Assembly (NCBI GenBank): GCA_963692465.1
Contig: OY829943.1
Span: 1,674,001 to 1,738,000 of the forward strand
Source: JAUZOB01 sp963692465
GTDB taxonomy: Bacteria; Bacteroidota; Bacteroidia; Bacteroidales; Prolixibacteraceae
Direction of reading: 5' to 3'
Length of the DNA: 64,000 nucleotides
In this document: positions 18,318 through 25,143 of the stretch, piece by piece
Layout of the letters: the number at the start of each line of letters is the position of its first letter
How positions within the stretch are numbered: position 1 is the stretch's first letter
Made by a program: the position numbers and the translations under genes
Notes under the pieces: generated by a model
The model's database searches: none
What the model was told of the DNA's origin: nothing
Seen by the model: the letters and a program-made list of their open reading frames with translations, nothing else

Positions 18318-19586
18318 GGCCTTTGTCAAATTACGCCGGGAATAACGCTCAATCCCCTGAGAAACAATCCGAAGTTCCCCTTTACAATAAGAACTATAAT
18401 ATCGAAGTATATTCTGCCTCAACAAGGTTTCATTCCGGAATCCGGAGATACACCCAGCTTCTGTATCTGCTAAAATGCGAGCCACTTCACCATCTTCGGG
18501 CCCAATAGCTAAAATCGGTCTGCAAGCAGAAAGATATTCAAAAAATTTACCGGTTAATATGTTCTTTGCATTCGGAGTATCATTAACTGCCAGCAAAAGG
18601 ACCTGAGCCTCCCGTTGTATTTTCGAGACTTTATCATGCGGCAAATATTCAATCCGATTCAGATAATCCATCAATCCGTAACGCTCAAGAGATTCGGTTA
18701 CCGACACATCCAGTTTCCCAACAAGTTTGATTTCCAAATCCGTTTTCAACCCCGGATTTTCCTCAAGCAATCCGGACAGGACTTTCCATAGCACTTGAGG
18801 ATTACGTGAACGGGGAATGGTTCCAATATGTACAATACTGAATTTCCGGTCAGGAAGGGTTTCACCGGTCAAAACATCGTCCTCATCAAACCCATTCGTA
18901 ATAACCTCAATATTTTTGGCTCCGATATTCTGAAATTCCTGCTTCATGCCCTCTCCAATGACAATTTGGCAATCGCATTGATCCACAACCTTTTTTTCTA
19001 GCCGATGATGACACCGATCGGCCTGTTTGGTAAGCATCAGATCTTTGTAAAAATCAATATTGGTCCACGGATCCCGGAAATCGGCAACCCAGGGAATCCC
19101 CAATTTTTTCTTTAATGCAAGAGCAATCAGATGCATACTATGGGGCGGGCCTGTTGAAACAATCATATCAACCGGATGTTCTTTCAAATAGGCAAGAAGG
19201 TACTTAACCGAGGGCCGAATCCAAAACCTTCGGGCATCCGGGATAAAGAAGTTTCCCCTAATCCACACCGACAACTTCTCGGTAAACCTTGGTTTTTTAT
19301 TCTCCGAAAGAAATCCAGCATTAATCTTTTGCTCCGGCTTTTGTCCGATAAATCGTTTATAAACAGAATAGGGTTCCCATATCGGCCTTTTTATGATCTC
19401 TGCTTCCGGCGGAATATCCTTCAATAGAGACAGATCCTCTACCGGATTCTCCGGATTTGAGGGAGTATAAATAACCGGAGTCCACCCAAATGCAGGAAGG
19501 TATTTTACAAACTTCAACCATCGCTGAACTCCCGCTCCTCCAGCAGGAGGCCAGTAATAAGTTATAACAAGAACCCTCTTTGACAT
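14187..19586 (-). CDS. GT4 glycosyltransferase fused in frame to a hybrid two-component system regulator
   Basis: One uninterrupted frame of 1799 residues from ATG 19586; a GTG two codons earlier is less likely because TTAAAAAGGTGCTT before the ATG gives a good ribosome site. Residues 1-423 are a GT4-type glycosyltransferase (VLVITYYWPPAGGAGVQRWL; VADFRDPWTN; ITNGFDEDDV; KFFEYLSACRPILAIG) ending in SRRNLTKA. A hydrophobic segment follows (SRLLLLCLFCFLFMGF, about 428-444), then a periplasmic two-component sensor of WIGT/LWIGT propeller repeats (about 455-1090), a Y_Y_Y domain (about 1130-1215) and a membrane segment (about 1224-1246). The output side is a histidine kinase with His near 1281 (TNIAHEFRTPL), an ATPase domain (about 1380-1495), a receiver with Asp near 1597 (VISDIIMPEMDG) and an AraC domain (about 1700-1799). 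The topology allows one polypeptide: GT4 and kinase both cytoplasmic. A separate regulator start at 18317 is the alternative. The regulator half should sense the imported mannoside and activate the operon at 14000. Confidence 0.85.
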   Translation of the reverse strand: MSKRVLVITYYWPPAGGAGVQRWLKFVKYLPAFGWTPVIYTPSNPENPVEDLSLLKDIPPEAEIIKRPIWEPYSVYKRFIGQKPEQKINAGFLSENKKPRFTEKLSVWIRGNFFIPDARRFWIRPSVKYLLAYLKEHPVDMIVSTGPPHSMHLIALALKKKLGIPWVADFRDPWTNIDFYKDLMLTKQADRCHHRLEKKVVDQCDCQIVIGEGMKQEFQNIGAKNIEVITNGFDEDDVLTGETLPDRKFSIVHIGTIPRSRNPQVLWKVLSGLLEENPGLKTDLEIKLVGKLDVSVTESLERYGLMDYLNRIEYLPHDKVSKIQREAQVLLLAVNDTPNAKNILTGKFFEYLSACRPILAIGPEDGEVARILADTEAGCISGFRNETLLRQNILRYYSSYCKGELRIVSQGIERYSRRNLTKAMVQVFSRLLLLCLFCFLFMGFKPETWRHKQIGNSSGLSNSAVTSAFMDSRGFVWLGTWDGLNRYDGSNIRVFKPNNLNKGAISNNVIRKILEDKNHHLWIVTENGINRYNSVDEVFRSYLKNENNKFYRENCFHATLGPDLTLWVSKYDYGLVHYDDKRGVFSSPIQIRGQSNLLKRLSGFTFSKSGTLWTINDDGVVVGVKWNGQAWIVTKRYDFSNTYRVNPEKSWFINYKNGLWLLMSIRGGGLLALNPETGTTKRIFTKEEKFEVTTLSPCLNGCFIWGGTDSGGLFRLTLDEKPTIEFFQDKLSGISQRKIKIWTVTETYPDLLWVGTDGDGVHKYIMENNPFVSAFKRVSVETNKNQGVVRAIQEDSFGNLWIGTRGNGLNIYNPKGERVTNYSQKNGLSNNAVLSLGKDSYNNIWIGTDGEGIDMYEFSTKKILHFPRSFINKPKLDFGSVYAICPDSYGNIWIGTSGYGLIEFKVKRTGQGDYVLSGFRQYRNNFYNRNGLQSNVIRCITEDSPGVLWIGTIGGGLYYFDSRRNVIRSFRSSPGNYNSLQNDDVLSLWKANKRELWIGTSGGLDELRLPVLKNASFRHYNEGTGLPNNTIHSILGDSYGFVWSSTNRGLAKLNPLTGEIRSYYDSDGLQSNEYSDGASYKSRITGTFYFGGVNGFDRFDPASIKDSHYFPRLAITSFELINQPKFRAFPQMDMSRKLTLHYNQNFFQVHFTSLNYHNKQKCQYACMLENFDRGYSKVNEEVTYTNVPPGEYVLKLRCTNENGIWNPSAYEVNITILPPFWKTNWAYASYGLLIILFILLIIRLALMRAREQNRISMERLAVQKEKELQQYKFQFFTNIAHEFRTPLTLIMAPATQLMDLNNEDSRITPYVHSIYANCNRLLHLINELINFRKVETGHQKLKVKKGNLSFLVSTIVNAFTQYAQERHIRLQFVHEGKDITGWFDNEVIETILLNLVSNALKYTLPEGTVQVSITKVNSSAKIEVKDSGVGISKEYQERVFDRFFHQNDALHKSNGIFGSTGVGLSLTKSLVELHKGKMLLESEQGKGSCFTVIMPIQESSFDSSEKHEEMVIDETQIVDKAAEELLGIDEVRFGPEEEKLQPFSPLKKTILIVDDNVELRNLVHDILHPEYNVLQAQNGLEAMNVLKSTGVDLVISDIIMPEMDGLELCRTIKKDISTSHIPIILLTARGEVENRIEGLESGADSYIPKPFDPRHLKVRIRKLIESRIEIQKTLKDSPMAPIQQISGLNSRDAAFLETLRSYLEAHIDQVDLDADCLADQLAMSKAQLYRKIKAISGFTPHGYIRHYRLNKSVQLLLESSLTVSEIIFETGFNNRTYFYRCFKETYGITPKEYVKKYKG

Positions 19587-19605
19587 AAGCACCTTTTTAA
19601 AACAA

Positions 19606-19674
19606 AAAAGTTGGAAAACTCCGATACCTCTTGCCCCTTAAAGGCAAATCATGCATCCCGGCTTTCCAACTTTT
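19606..19674 (-). terminator. long-stem terminator after glyS
   Basis: A 12-bp outer stem (AAAAGTTGGAAA at 19606-19617, TTTCCAACTTTT at 19663-19674) encloses 45 bases that can form a second small hairpin (TTGCC with GGCAA). In the minus direction it begins 23 bases after the glyS stop and ends in six T. It also lies just before the GT4-HTCS start, so it should isolate that gene from glyS. Confidence 0.65.
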
Positions 19675-19697
19675 AAATTACCCTTTTCGGCAATTAA

Positions 19698-21248
19698 TTA
19701 TACAATTTTAGAAAAAAGAACTTTAGGATTAATCTTTTCTGCTATAATATCATGTAATTTATCAATAGAAACACGCTCCTGCAACATCGTATCGCGATAA
19801 CGAATCGTTACGCAATTATCTTCAACACTTTGATAGTCAACCGTCACACAGAATGGTGTCCCGATCGCATCCTGACGGCGATAACGTTTTCCAATCGTAT
19901 CTTTCTCATCGTACTGACAGTTAAAATCGAACTTCAATTCATTCATGATTTCACGTGCCTTTTCGGGTAAACCATCCTTTTTCATTAAAGGAAGAATGGC
20001 CAGTTTAACCGGAGCAAGAGCCGGAGGAAATTTCAAAACAACACGGGTATCCGTTTTTCCGTCATTTTCAACAGTCTCTTCACAATAGCAAGCAGCCATA
20101 ATCTGAAGGAACATCCGATCTACCCCGATAGACGTTTCAACAACATAGGGGGTATACGATTCATTCAATTCGGGATCAAAATACTGAATCTTTTTTCCTG
20201 AAAATTTCTGATGTTGTGACAAGTCAAAATTCGTACGGGAATGAATTCCCTCAACTTCTTTGAATCCGAAAGGAAAGCGATATTCAATATCAACAGCAGC
20301 ATTAGCATAATGAGCCAATTTTTCATGCTCATGGAAACGATAATTCTCGTCACCGAAACCCAATGCTTTATGCCAGCTCATCCGGGTTGCTTTCCAGGTT
20401 TCAAACCATTGCAACTCACTTCCTGGACGAACAAAAAACTGCATTTCCATCTGTTCAAATTCACGCATACGGAAAATAAACTGACGGGCAACAATCTCAT
20501 TCCGGAAAGCTTTACCAATCTGCGCAATTCCAAAAGGAATTTTCATTCTTCCCGTTTTCTGCACATTCAGGTAATTTACAAAAATCCCCTGAGCGGTTTC
20601 AGGACGAAGATATACCTTCAACGCCCCTTCCGAAGTTGAACCCATCTCAGTCGAGAACATCAGATTAAACTGACGAACCTCGGTCCAGTTCTTAGTTCCG
20701 GATACCGGACAAACAATCTCGCAATCAATAATAATCTGACGCAGTTCGTTCAAATCCATATCATTCATCGCTTTGGCATAACGGGTATGAACCGTATCAA
20801 ATTGTTTTTGATGTTCAAGTACCCGGCCATTCGTTTCACGAAATACTTTCTCATCGAAACTGTCACCAAAACGTTTTCGGGCTTTCGTAACTTCTTTCAG
20901 TATTTTATCTTCTATTTTTCCAAGGTAATCTTCAATAAGAACATCGGCACGATAACGTTTCTTCGAGTCTTTGTTATCAATCAACGGGTCGTTAAATGCA
21001 TCAACATGACCCGATGCTTTCCAAATGGTCGGATGCATAAAAATAGAAGAATCAAGCCCGACTACATTTTCATGAAGAAGGATCATTGAATCCCACCAAT
21101 ATTTCTTGATATTATTCTTCAGTTCTACACCATGCTGTCCGTAATCATACACAGCTGCCAACCCATCATATATCTCACTTGAAGGGAAAACAAATCCATA
21201 CTCTTTACAATGTGCTACCAGTTTCTTAAAAACGTCTTCCTGAGCCAT
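19698..21248 (-). CDS. glyS: glycyl-tRNA synthetase (single-chain class II type)
   Basis: Charges tRNA-Gly with glycine in the cytoplasm. The 516-residue product has the length and motifs of the alpha-2 bacterial/eukaryotic type: GFVFPSSEIYDGLAAVYDYG (about 18-37), RPETAQGIFVNYLNV (about 220, motif 2 approach), IPFGIAQIGKAFRNEI (motif 2), FRMREFEQMEMQFFV, ETSIGVDRMFLQIMAA (motif 3, about 365), and the C-terminal anticodon-binding domain (PPALAPVKLAILPLMKKDGL onward). ATG 21248 gives the usual start MAQEDVFKKLVAHCKEYG. DUF4834 and CPBP genes lie upstream with gaps of 32 and 60 bases, probably in one transcript, and a terminator follows at 19606-19674. Confidence 0.97.
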   Translation of the reverse strand: MAQEDVFKKLVAHCKEYGFVFPSSEIYDGLAAVYDYGQHGVELKNNIKKYWWDSMILLHENVVGLDSSIFMHPTIWKASGHVDAFNDPLIDNKDSKKRYRADVLIEDYLGKIEDKILKEVTKARKRFGDSFDEKVFRETNGRVLEHQKQFDTVHTRYAKAMNDMDLNELRQIIIDCEIVCPVSGTKNWTEVRQFNLMFSTEMGSTSEGALKVYLRPETAQGIFVNYLNVQKTGRMKIPFGIAQIGKAFRNEIVARQFIFRMREFEQMEMQFFVRPGSELQWFETWKATRMSWHKALGFGDENYRFHEHEKLAHYANAAVDIEYRFPFGFKEVEGIHSRTNFDLSQHQKFSGKKIQYFDPELNESYTPYVVETSIGVDRMFLQIMAACYCEETVENDGKTDTRVVLKFPPALAPVKLAILPLMKKDGLPEKAREIMNELKFDFNCQYDEKDTIGKRYRRQDAIGTPFCVTVDYQSVEDNCVTIRYRDTMLQERVSIDKLHDIIAEKINPKVLFSKIV

Positions 21249-21280
21249 AATTTCTTGTTTAGCTTTATATTCTTTGGTGT

Positions 21281-21553
21281 TTATTTTATCTCTTCATAAT
21301 CCGTATACTCTCCATCTTCATGAGAGACTTTTTTCTTCCTCTTCGGCTCCGGTTCAGAGTCAATGGTTACCTCTCCGTCTTTTCTGAGAGGCTCCTCTTC
21401 TTTACGAACCTGCTGTTCTACATGATTTTGTATTTTGTTAATCATTCCCTTCACAAAAAGCGGAAGAAAAACCCGTTTAAACACTTTCCATGCAAAATAA
21501 AGGACCAGCAGGAACATCACTGCTTCGAAAAATCCAATAATTGTCAGAATCAT
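21281..21553 (-). CDS. small membrane protein, DUF4834-like
   Basis: A 90-residue protein with one N-terminal membrane segment (IIGFFEAVMFLLVLYFAWKVF, about 4-25) and a long charged cytoplasmic tail rich in Glu and Lys (EEEPLRKDGEV, EPKRKKK). It resembles the small Bacteroidota family DUF4834, often placed next to glyS. The function is unknown. It sits between the CPBP protease and glyS with gaps of 60 and 32 bases, so the three are probably co-transcribed. The family name is given from size, layout and context only. Confidence 0.65.
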   Translation of the reverse strand: MILTIIGFFEAVMFLLVLYFAWKVFKRVFLPLFVKGMINKIQNHVEQQVRKEEEPLRKDGEVTIDSEPEPKRKKKVSHEDGEYTDYEEIK

Positions 21554-21613
21554 ATCTTTAACATTCTTTAAAATCAGCTATTTTGTAAAAATAGTAAATA
21601 TCAGATAAGGTAC

Positions 21614-22564
21614 TCAGGTGTTTCTCAACTTATTCGTCGTTTCCTGCCTTTGATGTTCAATATGATAAATTTCGAGCAATAAAAGGACCGTAACAACAAC
21701 ACTCACGATCACTAATGGAAAATCGTGATTTTGAGTCCCGAACTGCTCAATATTTAATTTTGTTATTCCCTTGCTATTCATATAATAAAACAAAATCGCC
21801 ATCGAATTATTCAGCAAATGAGCAACAATCGGAAGCCAGAGACTTCCACTCCAAACCAATAAGTATCCAAACATTGCGCCTAAAACCATCCGCGGAAGAA
21901 AACCATAAAACTGCATGTGCATAGCGCTAAACAACGCAGCGCTAATCCAAATAGCATAATGATGATTCTTCATGATTTTTGCAAGCTGCGTTTGAATAAC
22001 TCCTCTGAAAAGCAGCTCTTCCCCTAAAGCCGGAATAATACCAATAACAAAAAGATTCCACAAAAGTCCGGAGACTCCGTTTACTTTTAAAAACGTCTGG
22101 GTTATCAGTGCCGCACTGTCTTCGGTCGACCGCATCCATCTTGTCACAAAAGACAATCCCTCCGGCAACGTTAATTTTAAATTAAAATCGGACAGAACAT
22201 TGATAATCGGATTCATTACAATAATCAAAAAAAACAACAGCAAAAAACTTAGCCAACTACTGCGACGATTCAATTGCAGATAATTCTTTACCTTGTCTCC
22301 AAAAAGAAAAGCGATAATAAATGAAGGAACAATAAACAAGCCCACAGACTGCATCAGTTGTATATACTTCAGCACATTCACATTCTCCGGTTTCGAGTAA
22401 TCAGTCCAGATCGTAGGGTCACTCAAAATCCTTCCTCCCCAAAATGGGATCAGCGTTAAAACTCCGATAAAAAAGAAAATAAAATAAGAACAAACAGCCA
22501 CAAATACAGCAAAAAAGAGTTGCTGTCCCGGGGAATAATGTTGAAGTTTATTAAACGCGCGCAT
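21614..22564 (-). CDS. CPBP-family intramembrane metalloprotease
   Basis: A 316-residue integral membrane protein with about eight hydrophobic segments. It carries the CAAX-protease and bacteriocin-processing (CPBP/Abi) signature: the paired glutamates and arginine in GEELLFRGVIQTQL (about residues 181-195), then the conserved SAALFSAMHMQFYGFLPR block (His about 216) and the late LWLPIVAHLLNNSMAI block with a further His. These residues would bind the catalytic metal. Such proteins cleave membrane peptides or process prenylated proteins; the substrate here is unknown. It is the first gene of the CPBP-DUF4834-glyS group, and the AT-rich start at 22564 opens directly onto the repeat-rich spacer. 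Confidence 0.85.
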   Translation of the reverse strand: MRAFNKLQHYSPGQQLFFAVFVAVCSYFIFFFIGVLTLIPFWGGRILSDPTIWTDYSKPENVNVLKYIQLMQSVGLFIVPSFIIAFLFGDKVKNYLQLNRRSSWLSFLLLFFLIIVMNPIINVLSDFNLKLTLPEGLSFVTRWMRSTEDSAALITQTFLKVNGVSGLLWNLFVIGIIPALGEELLFRGVIQTQLAKIMKNHHYAIWISAALFSAMHMQFYGFLPRMVLGAMFGYLLVWSGSLWLPIVAHLLNNSMAILFYYMNSKGITKLNIEQFGTQNHDFPLVIVSVVVTVLLLLEIYHIEHQRQETTNKLRNT

Positions 22565-22712
22565 TTTATATTTTTTGTTTTCACAAAACAGAGGACAAAG
22601 TTCTGTCTTTTTCCCGAATAAAAAAATCTATTTTCAGATATACCCCAGCATACTTGGCACATAACAAGTACATCTATCTTTTACCCGTACCATTTAAACT
22701 CACTTTAGATTG

Positions 22713-22763
22713 GGTTCACAGGTGGTCTATAGGTGCTCCGCACCTATAGACCACCTGTGAACC
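22713..22763. repeat. perfect 24-bp inverted repeat with a 3-base loop, plus tandem GAACCACCT units
   Basis: Arms 22713-22736 and 22740-22763 are perfectly complementary around the triplet TCC. Each arm holds the motif ACAGGTGGTC or its complement. Immediately after it the motif repeats in tandem: GACCACCTGT, GAACCACCTTT, GAACCACCTAT (22749-22780). It ends neither gene closely: it is 149 bases from the CPBP start and 371 bases from the GH97 start. It has no T-run and is unlikely to be a simple terminator. Confidence 0.85.
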
Positions 22764-22837
22764 ACCTTTGAACCACCTATAAAAGGATAAGAAATACAGC
22801 AGCAATCCCGAAGAAAAAAGCACGATGACCTTTCCTA

Positions 22838-22980
22838 GAATAAGTATACACTTTTGAGTGTCTTAACCGGAATAAGTATACCGTAGAACATTTGTTCATC
22901 AAAATTAGGTATACAATTCTAATTTTCTAATATCAGTCCCCCTTTTTTTATTATCCTTCCAAAGGAAATAAGTATACAAC
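22838..22980. repeat. four-site array of (A)TAAGTATAC repeats
   Basis: GTATAC occurs at 22844-22849, 22876-22881, 22909-22914 and 22972-22977, mostly inside the longer motif GGAATAAGTATACA. Site-to-site distances are 32, 33 and 63 bases, close to one and two multiples of 32, about three turns of the helix each. The hexamer is a palindrome, so each copy could bind a dimeric protein. No copy lies inside a gene. Confidence 0.6.
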
Positions 22981-23133
22981 TTGACAAGGGAATCAGAGCT
23001 AAAATACAACTGTTTGTGATTCCCTAAAAAAACATAAAAAAGCAAAAAAAGATTGACGGATTAAAGAACCTTCTATTTCCCCATAAAAATTATTCCTAAC
23101 TTGGTCTCCCTGTAAACCAAAATTGAATTCAAT

Positions 23134-24546
23134 ATGAGATTTAAAACGGTACTGACTTCCATTGTATTGATCCTTTTATGTACTTCTGCTTTCGCAAAAC
23201 ACAAGGTTTATCACAAAAGCATCCCAAAACACCATATCCACAGCAGAACAGTTACCGCGTCCAGTTTTTCACTTCTTTCTCCCGATGGAAATACCGAGAT
23301 TAAGATCACAACACAGCCGAATATGAAATATTCCGTTTCATACCATGGAAAGGAAGTTATCAATCCTTCTTCTATTGCTATGGTATTTGATAACGGAGTA
23401 AAAGCAGGCGTTGCACCCAAATTTTCCCGGGCAGAGGAAAGTGAGAACGCAGAATACATCGATCCTGTTTTCAATGAAGGGGACACCCGTATTGAAGACC
23501 TTTTCAACCAGCTTTCTTTCTACAACAAGGCTGGTTACATGATTATCTTCAGAGCTTATAATGATGGCATTGCATATCGCTTTATTACTTATTTCGACCA
23601 ACCGGTCAACGTGTGTTCCGAAACAGACGAGTTCAATTTCAGTTCAAATTACAAAATCTATTTCCCCAAGGAAGATCAAATGTATTCTTCAATAGGGCAA
23701 CCGTACCGGGTTATCCCCAGTTCTTCATTTAAAAAAGCAAACACCATCCCGGCTCTGATTAACACTGAAGACAACCTCAAATTAATGATTTCCGAGGCGG
23801 ACCTCGATAATTATCCGGCAATGCTATTGCAGCACAATGATTCTATTCAATTCGGACTCAAAGGAAGTTTTACTCCTATCAGTCCCGAAAACGGAACCTT
23901 AATTGCTCACACGGACGGAAACCGATCCTTTCCATGGAGAGCAATAATCATTTCAGGACAAAAGAATCCACTTCCTCAATCCGACATGCTTTACAAACTT
24001 TCCATTTCTATACAGATTCCCGATTATTCATGGATCAAACAAGGGAAAATTGCTTACGATTGGCAGAACCTATTACCCGTTTATAAAACCGCCCCTTCTT
24101 CTCTGATGTCAACCATAACCTGCAAAGCAGCAATAGATGCCGCAGCAAAAAAAGGATATCGATACTTCCTGTTGGGAGAAAATTGGGCTGACCAAAAAAA
24201 TAAACAGAATTCGAATCCTTCGCTTAATCTGAGTGAACTAACCAAATTCGCCTCAAAAAAGAACATCGACCTGATTCTTCCCATCTCGGAAAATGTATTA
24301 ATACCGCACATGGATAAATTTCTTGATCAATTGGTAAAATGGGGGATCGTTGGATTTAAAGTAAACTTTCAGGGAAATACCAATCAAAAAGCCATTAGTT
24401 TTTACCATCAAATAGCAGAAGAAGCCGCCAAACATCATCTTTTAGTCGATTATTCAGGGGACTATAAGCCAAGCGGACTCCATCGCACCTTTCCTAATTT
24501 CGTGAGTTTCGAAGAGAGTCTGCCTCCTGTTAATACCACAAAATAA
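23134..24546 (+). CDS. truncated GH97-like protein without catalytic residues
   Basis: A 470-residue secreted protein (signal peptide MRFKTVLTSIVLILLCTSAFA) related to family GH97 alpha-glycosidases. The N-terminal beta-sandwich (SLLSPDGNTEIKI, FRAYNDGIAYRF about 148-160) is intact, and the (beta/alpha)8 core begins normally. The site corresponding to the Asp nucleophile of retaining members reads FKVNF with Asn at residue 411. The usual DFHGAYKP reads DYSGDYKP. The end reads FEESLPPVN where the family has REGVRGLE, so the acid glutamate is lost. It stops about 170-250 residues before the normal end. The stop is clean, with no family-like tail in another frame downstream. It is probably a non-catalytic binder or a decaying gene, placed alone after the repeat spacer. 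Confidence 0.85.
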   Translation: MRFKTVLTSIVLILLCTSAFAKHKVYHKSIPKHHIHSRTVTASSFSLLSPDGNTEIKITTQPNMKYSVSYHGKEVINPSSIAMVFDNGVKAGVAPKFSRAEESENAEYIDPVFNEGDTRIEDLFNQLSFYNKAGYMIIFRAYNDGIAYRFITYFDQPVNVCSETDEFNFSSNYKIYFPKEDQMYSSIGQPYRVIPSSSFKKANTIPALINTEDNLKLMISEADLDNYPAMLLQHNDSIQFGLKGSFTPISPENGTLIAHTDGNRSFPWRAIIISGQKNPLPQSDMLYKLSISIQIPDYSWIKQGKIAYDWQNLLPVYKTAPSSLMSTITCKAAIDAAAKKGYRYFLLGENWADQKNKQNSNPSLNLSELTKFASKKNIDLILPISENVLIPHMDKFLDQLVKWGIVGFKVNFQGNTNQKAISFYHQIAEEAAKHHLLVDYSGDYKPSGLHRTFPNFVSFEESLPPVNTTK

Positions 24547-24645
24547 ATCATTGCTCTTTTGATCCCTGCATTCTCCGCCAAAACAGACATAAAGATTTGT
24601 TCCCTTTCTCTTATTTCTTTAAATTTATAGAAATAACTCTGAATT

Positions 24646-25143
24646 ATGCAGACTCTTATGCCATTAATCTTTGTTGTTGGAGGAGATATCGCATACAATG
24701 ATATAATCTGCATCCATCTGAAGAACAGTAATTTTCAGAACACAAGAACCTTTTCTTCCGGAAAAGAATGCATTCGCTGTTTAAACGAGAAACCACAAAT
24801 TATTATTCTGGATTATTCACTAAAAGAAATGAATGGAATTGATTTTCTCCTAAAAGTGAAATCAATAAACCCCCATATTGAATTTATTTTCTTGTCCGAA
24901 CAAAGCGATGTAGACATTGCTGTTAATACAATTAAATCCGGTGCTTTCGACTACATCATCAAAGACCCGGCAACCCTAGCCAAACTGACATTAGAGGTTA
25001 AGAAAATCATCCTAACTCAAAAGAGAATTAAAGAAAACAATGCTTTCCGTTTTTGCGTAATTATGTTTATTATCATTTTAACAGCAATCATCCTCATGGT
25101 TATTGGATTAACCATTCTATTCCCTCAAAAATTCACGCTTTAG
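24646..25143 (+). CDS. receiver-domain protein with a C-terminal membrane anchor
   Basis: A 165-residue protein whose first 125 residues form a CheY-like receiver. The phospho-acceptor Asp lies in QIIILDYSLKEMNGIDFL (about residue 55), the switch Ser in FIFLSEQSD (about 84), and the conserved Lys in FDYIIKDP (about 105). The acidic pair near the N-terminus is reduced to GGD. No DNA-binding or enzymatic output domain follows; instead a basic stretch (KKIILTQKRIKENN) leads into one hydrophobic helix (VIMFIIILTAIILMVIGLTI, about 138-158). The domain would therefore hang on the inner membrane facing the cytoplasm. No kinase gene is adjacent. The last four bases overlap the stop of the convergent ctpA-like gene. 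Confidence 0.8.
   Translation: MQTLMPLIFVVGGDIAYNDIICIHLKNSNFQNTRTFSSGKECIRCLNEKPQIIILDYSLKEMNGIDFLLKVKSINPHIEFIFLSEQSDVDIAVNTIKSGAFDYIIKDPATLAKLTLEVKKIILTQKRIKENNAFRFCVIMFIIILTAIILMVIGLTILFPQKFTL

Larger units (their letters stand above)
22565..23133. other. 569-base gene-free spacer with a palindrome and repeated GTATAC sites
   Basis: The region lies between the divergent CPBP and GH97 genes. No credible coding frame or RNA gene was found. It contains a large palindrome at 22713-22763, followed by two further GAACCACCT copies up to about 22780, and four GTATAC sites between 22838 and 22980. Before GH97, TAACTTGG at 23098-23105 differs in one base from the TAnnTTTG promoter element. The rest is AT-rich and without visible structure. 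Confidence 0.7.

Noticed and set aside
18317..19586. calling the GT4 part a separate closed gene
   Set aside because: No stop codon exists between the GT4 part and the regulator in this frame, so a separate end cannot be placed.
22838..22980. CRISPR-like repeat array
   Set aside because: Only four short (about 10-base) repeats with unequal spacing, no equal-length spacers of a CRISPR kind and no cas genes.
24547..24645. frameshifted tail of the GH97 gene
   Set aside because: No frame after the stop carries GH97-like sequence, so the truncation is not a simple frameshift.
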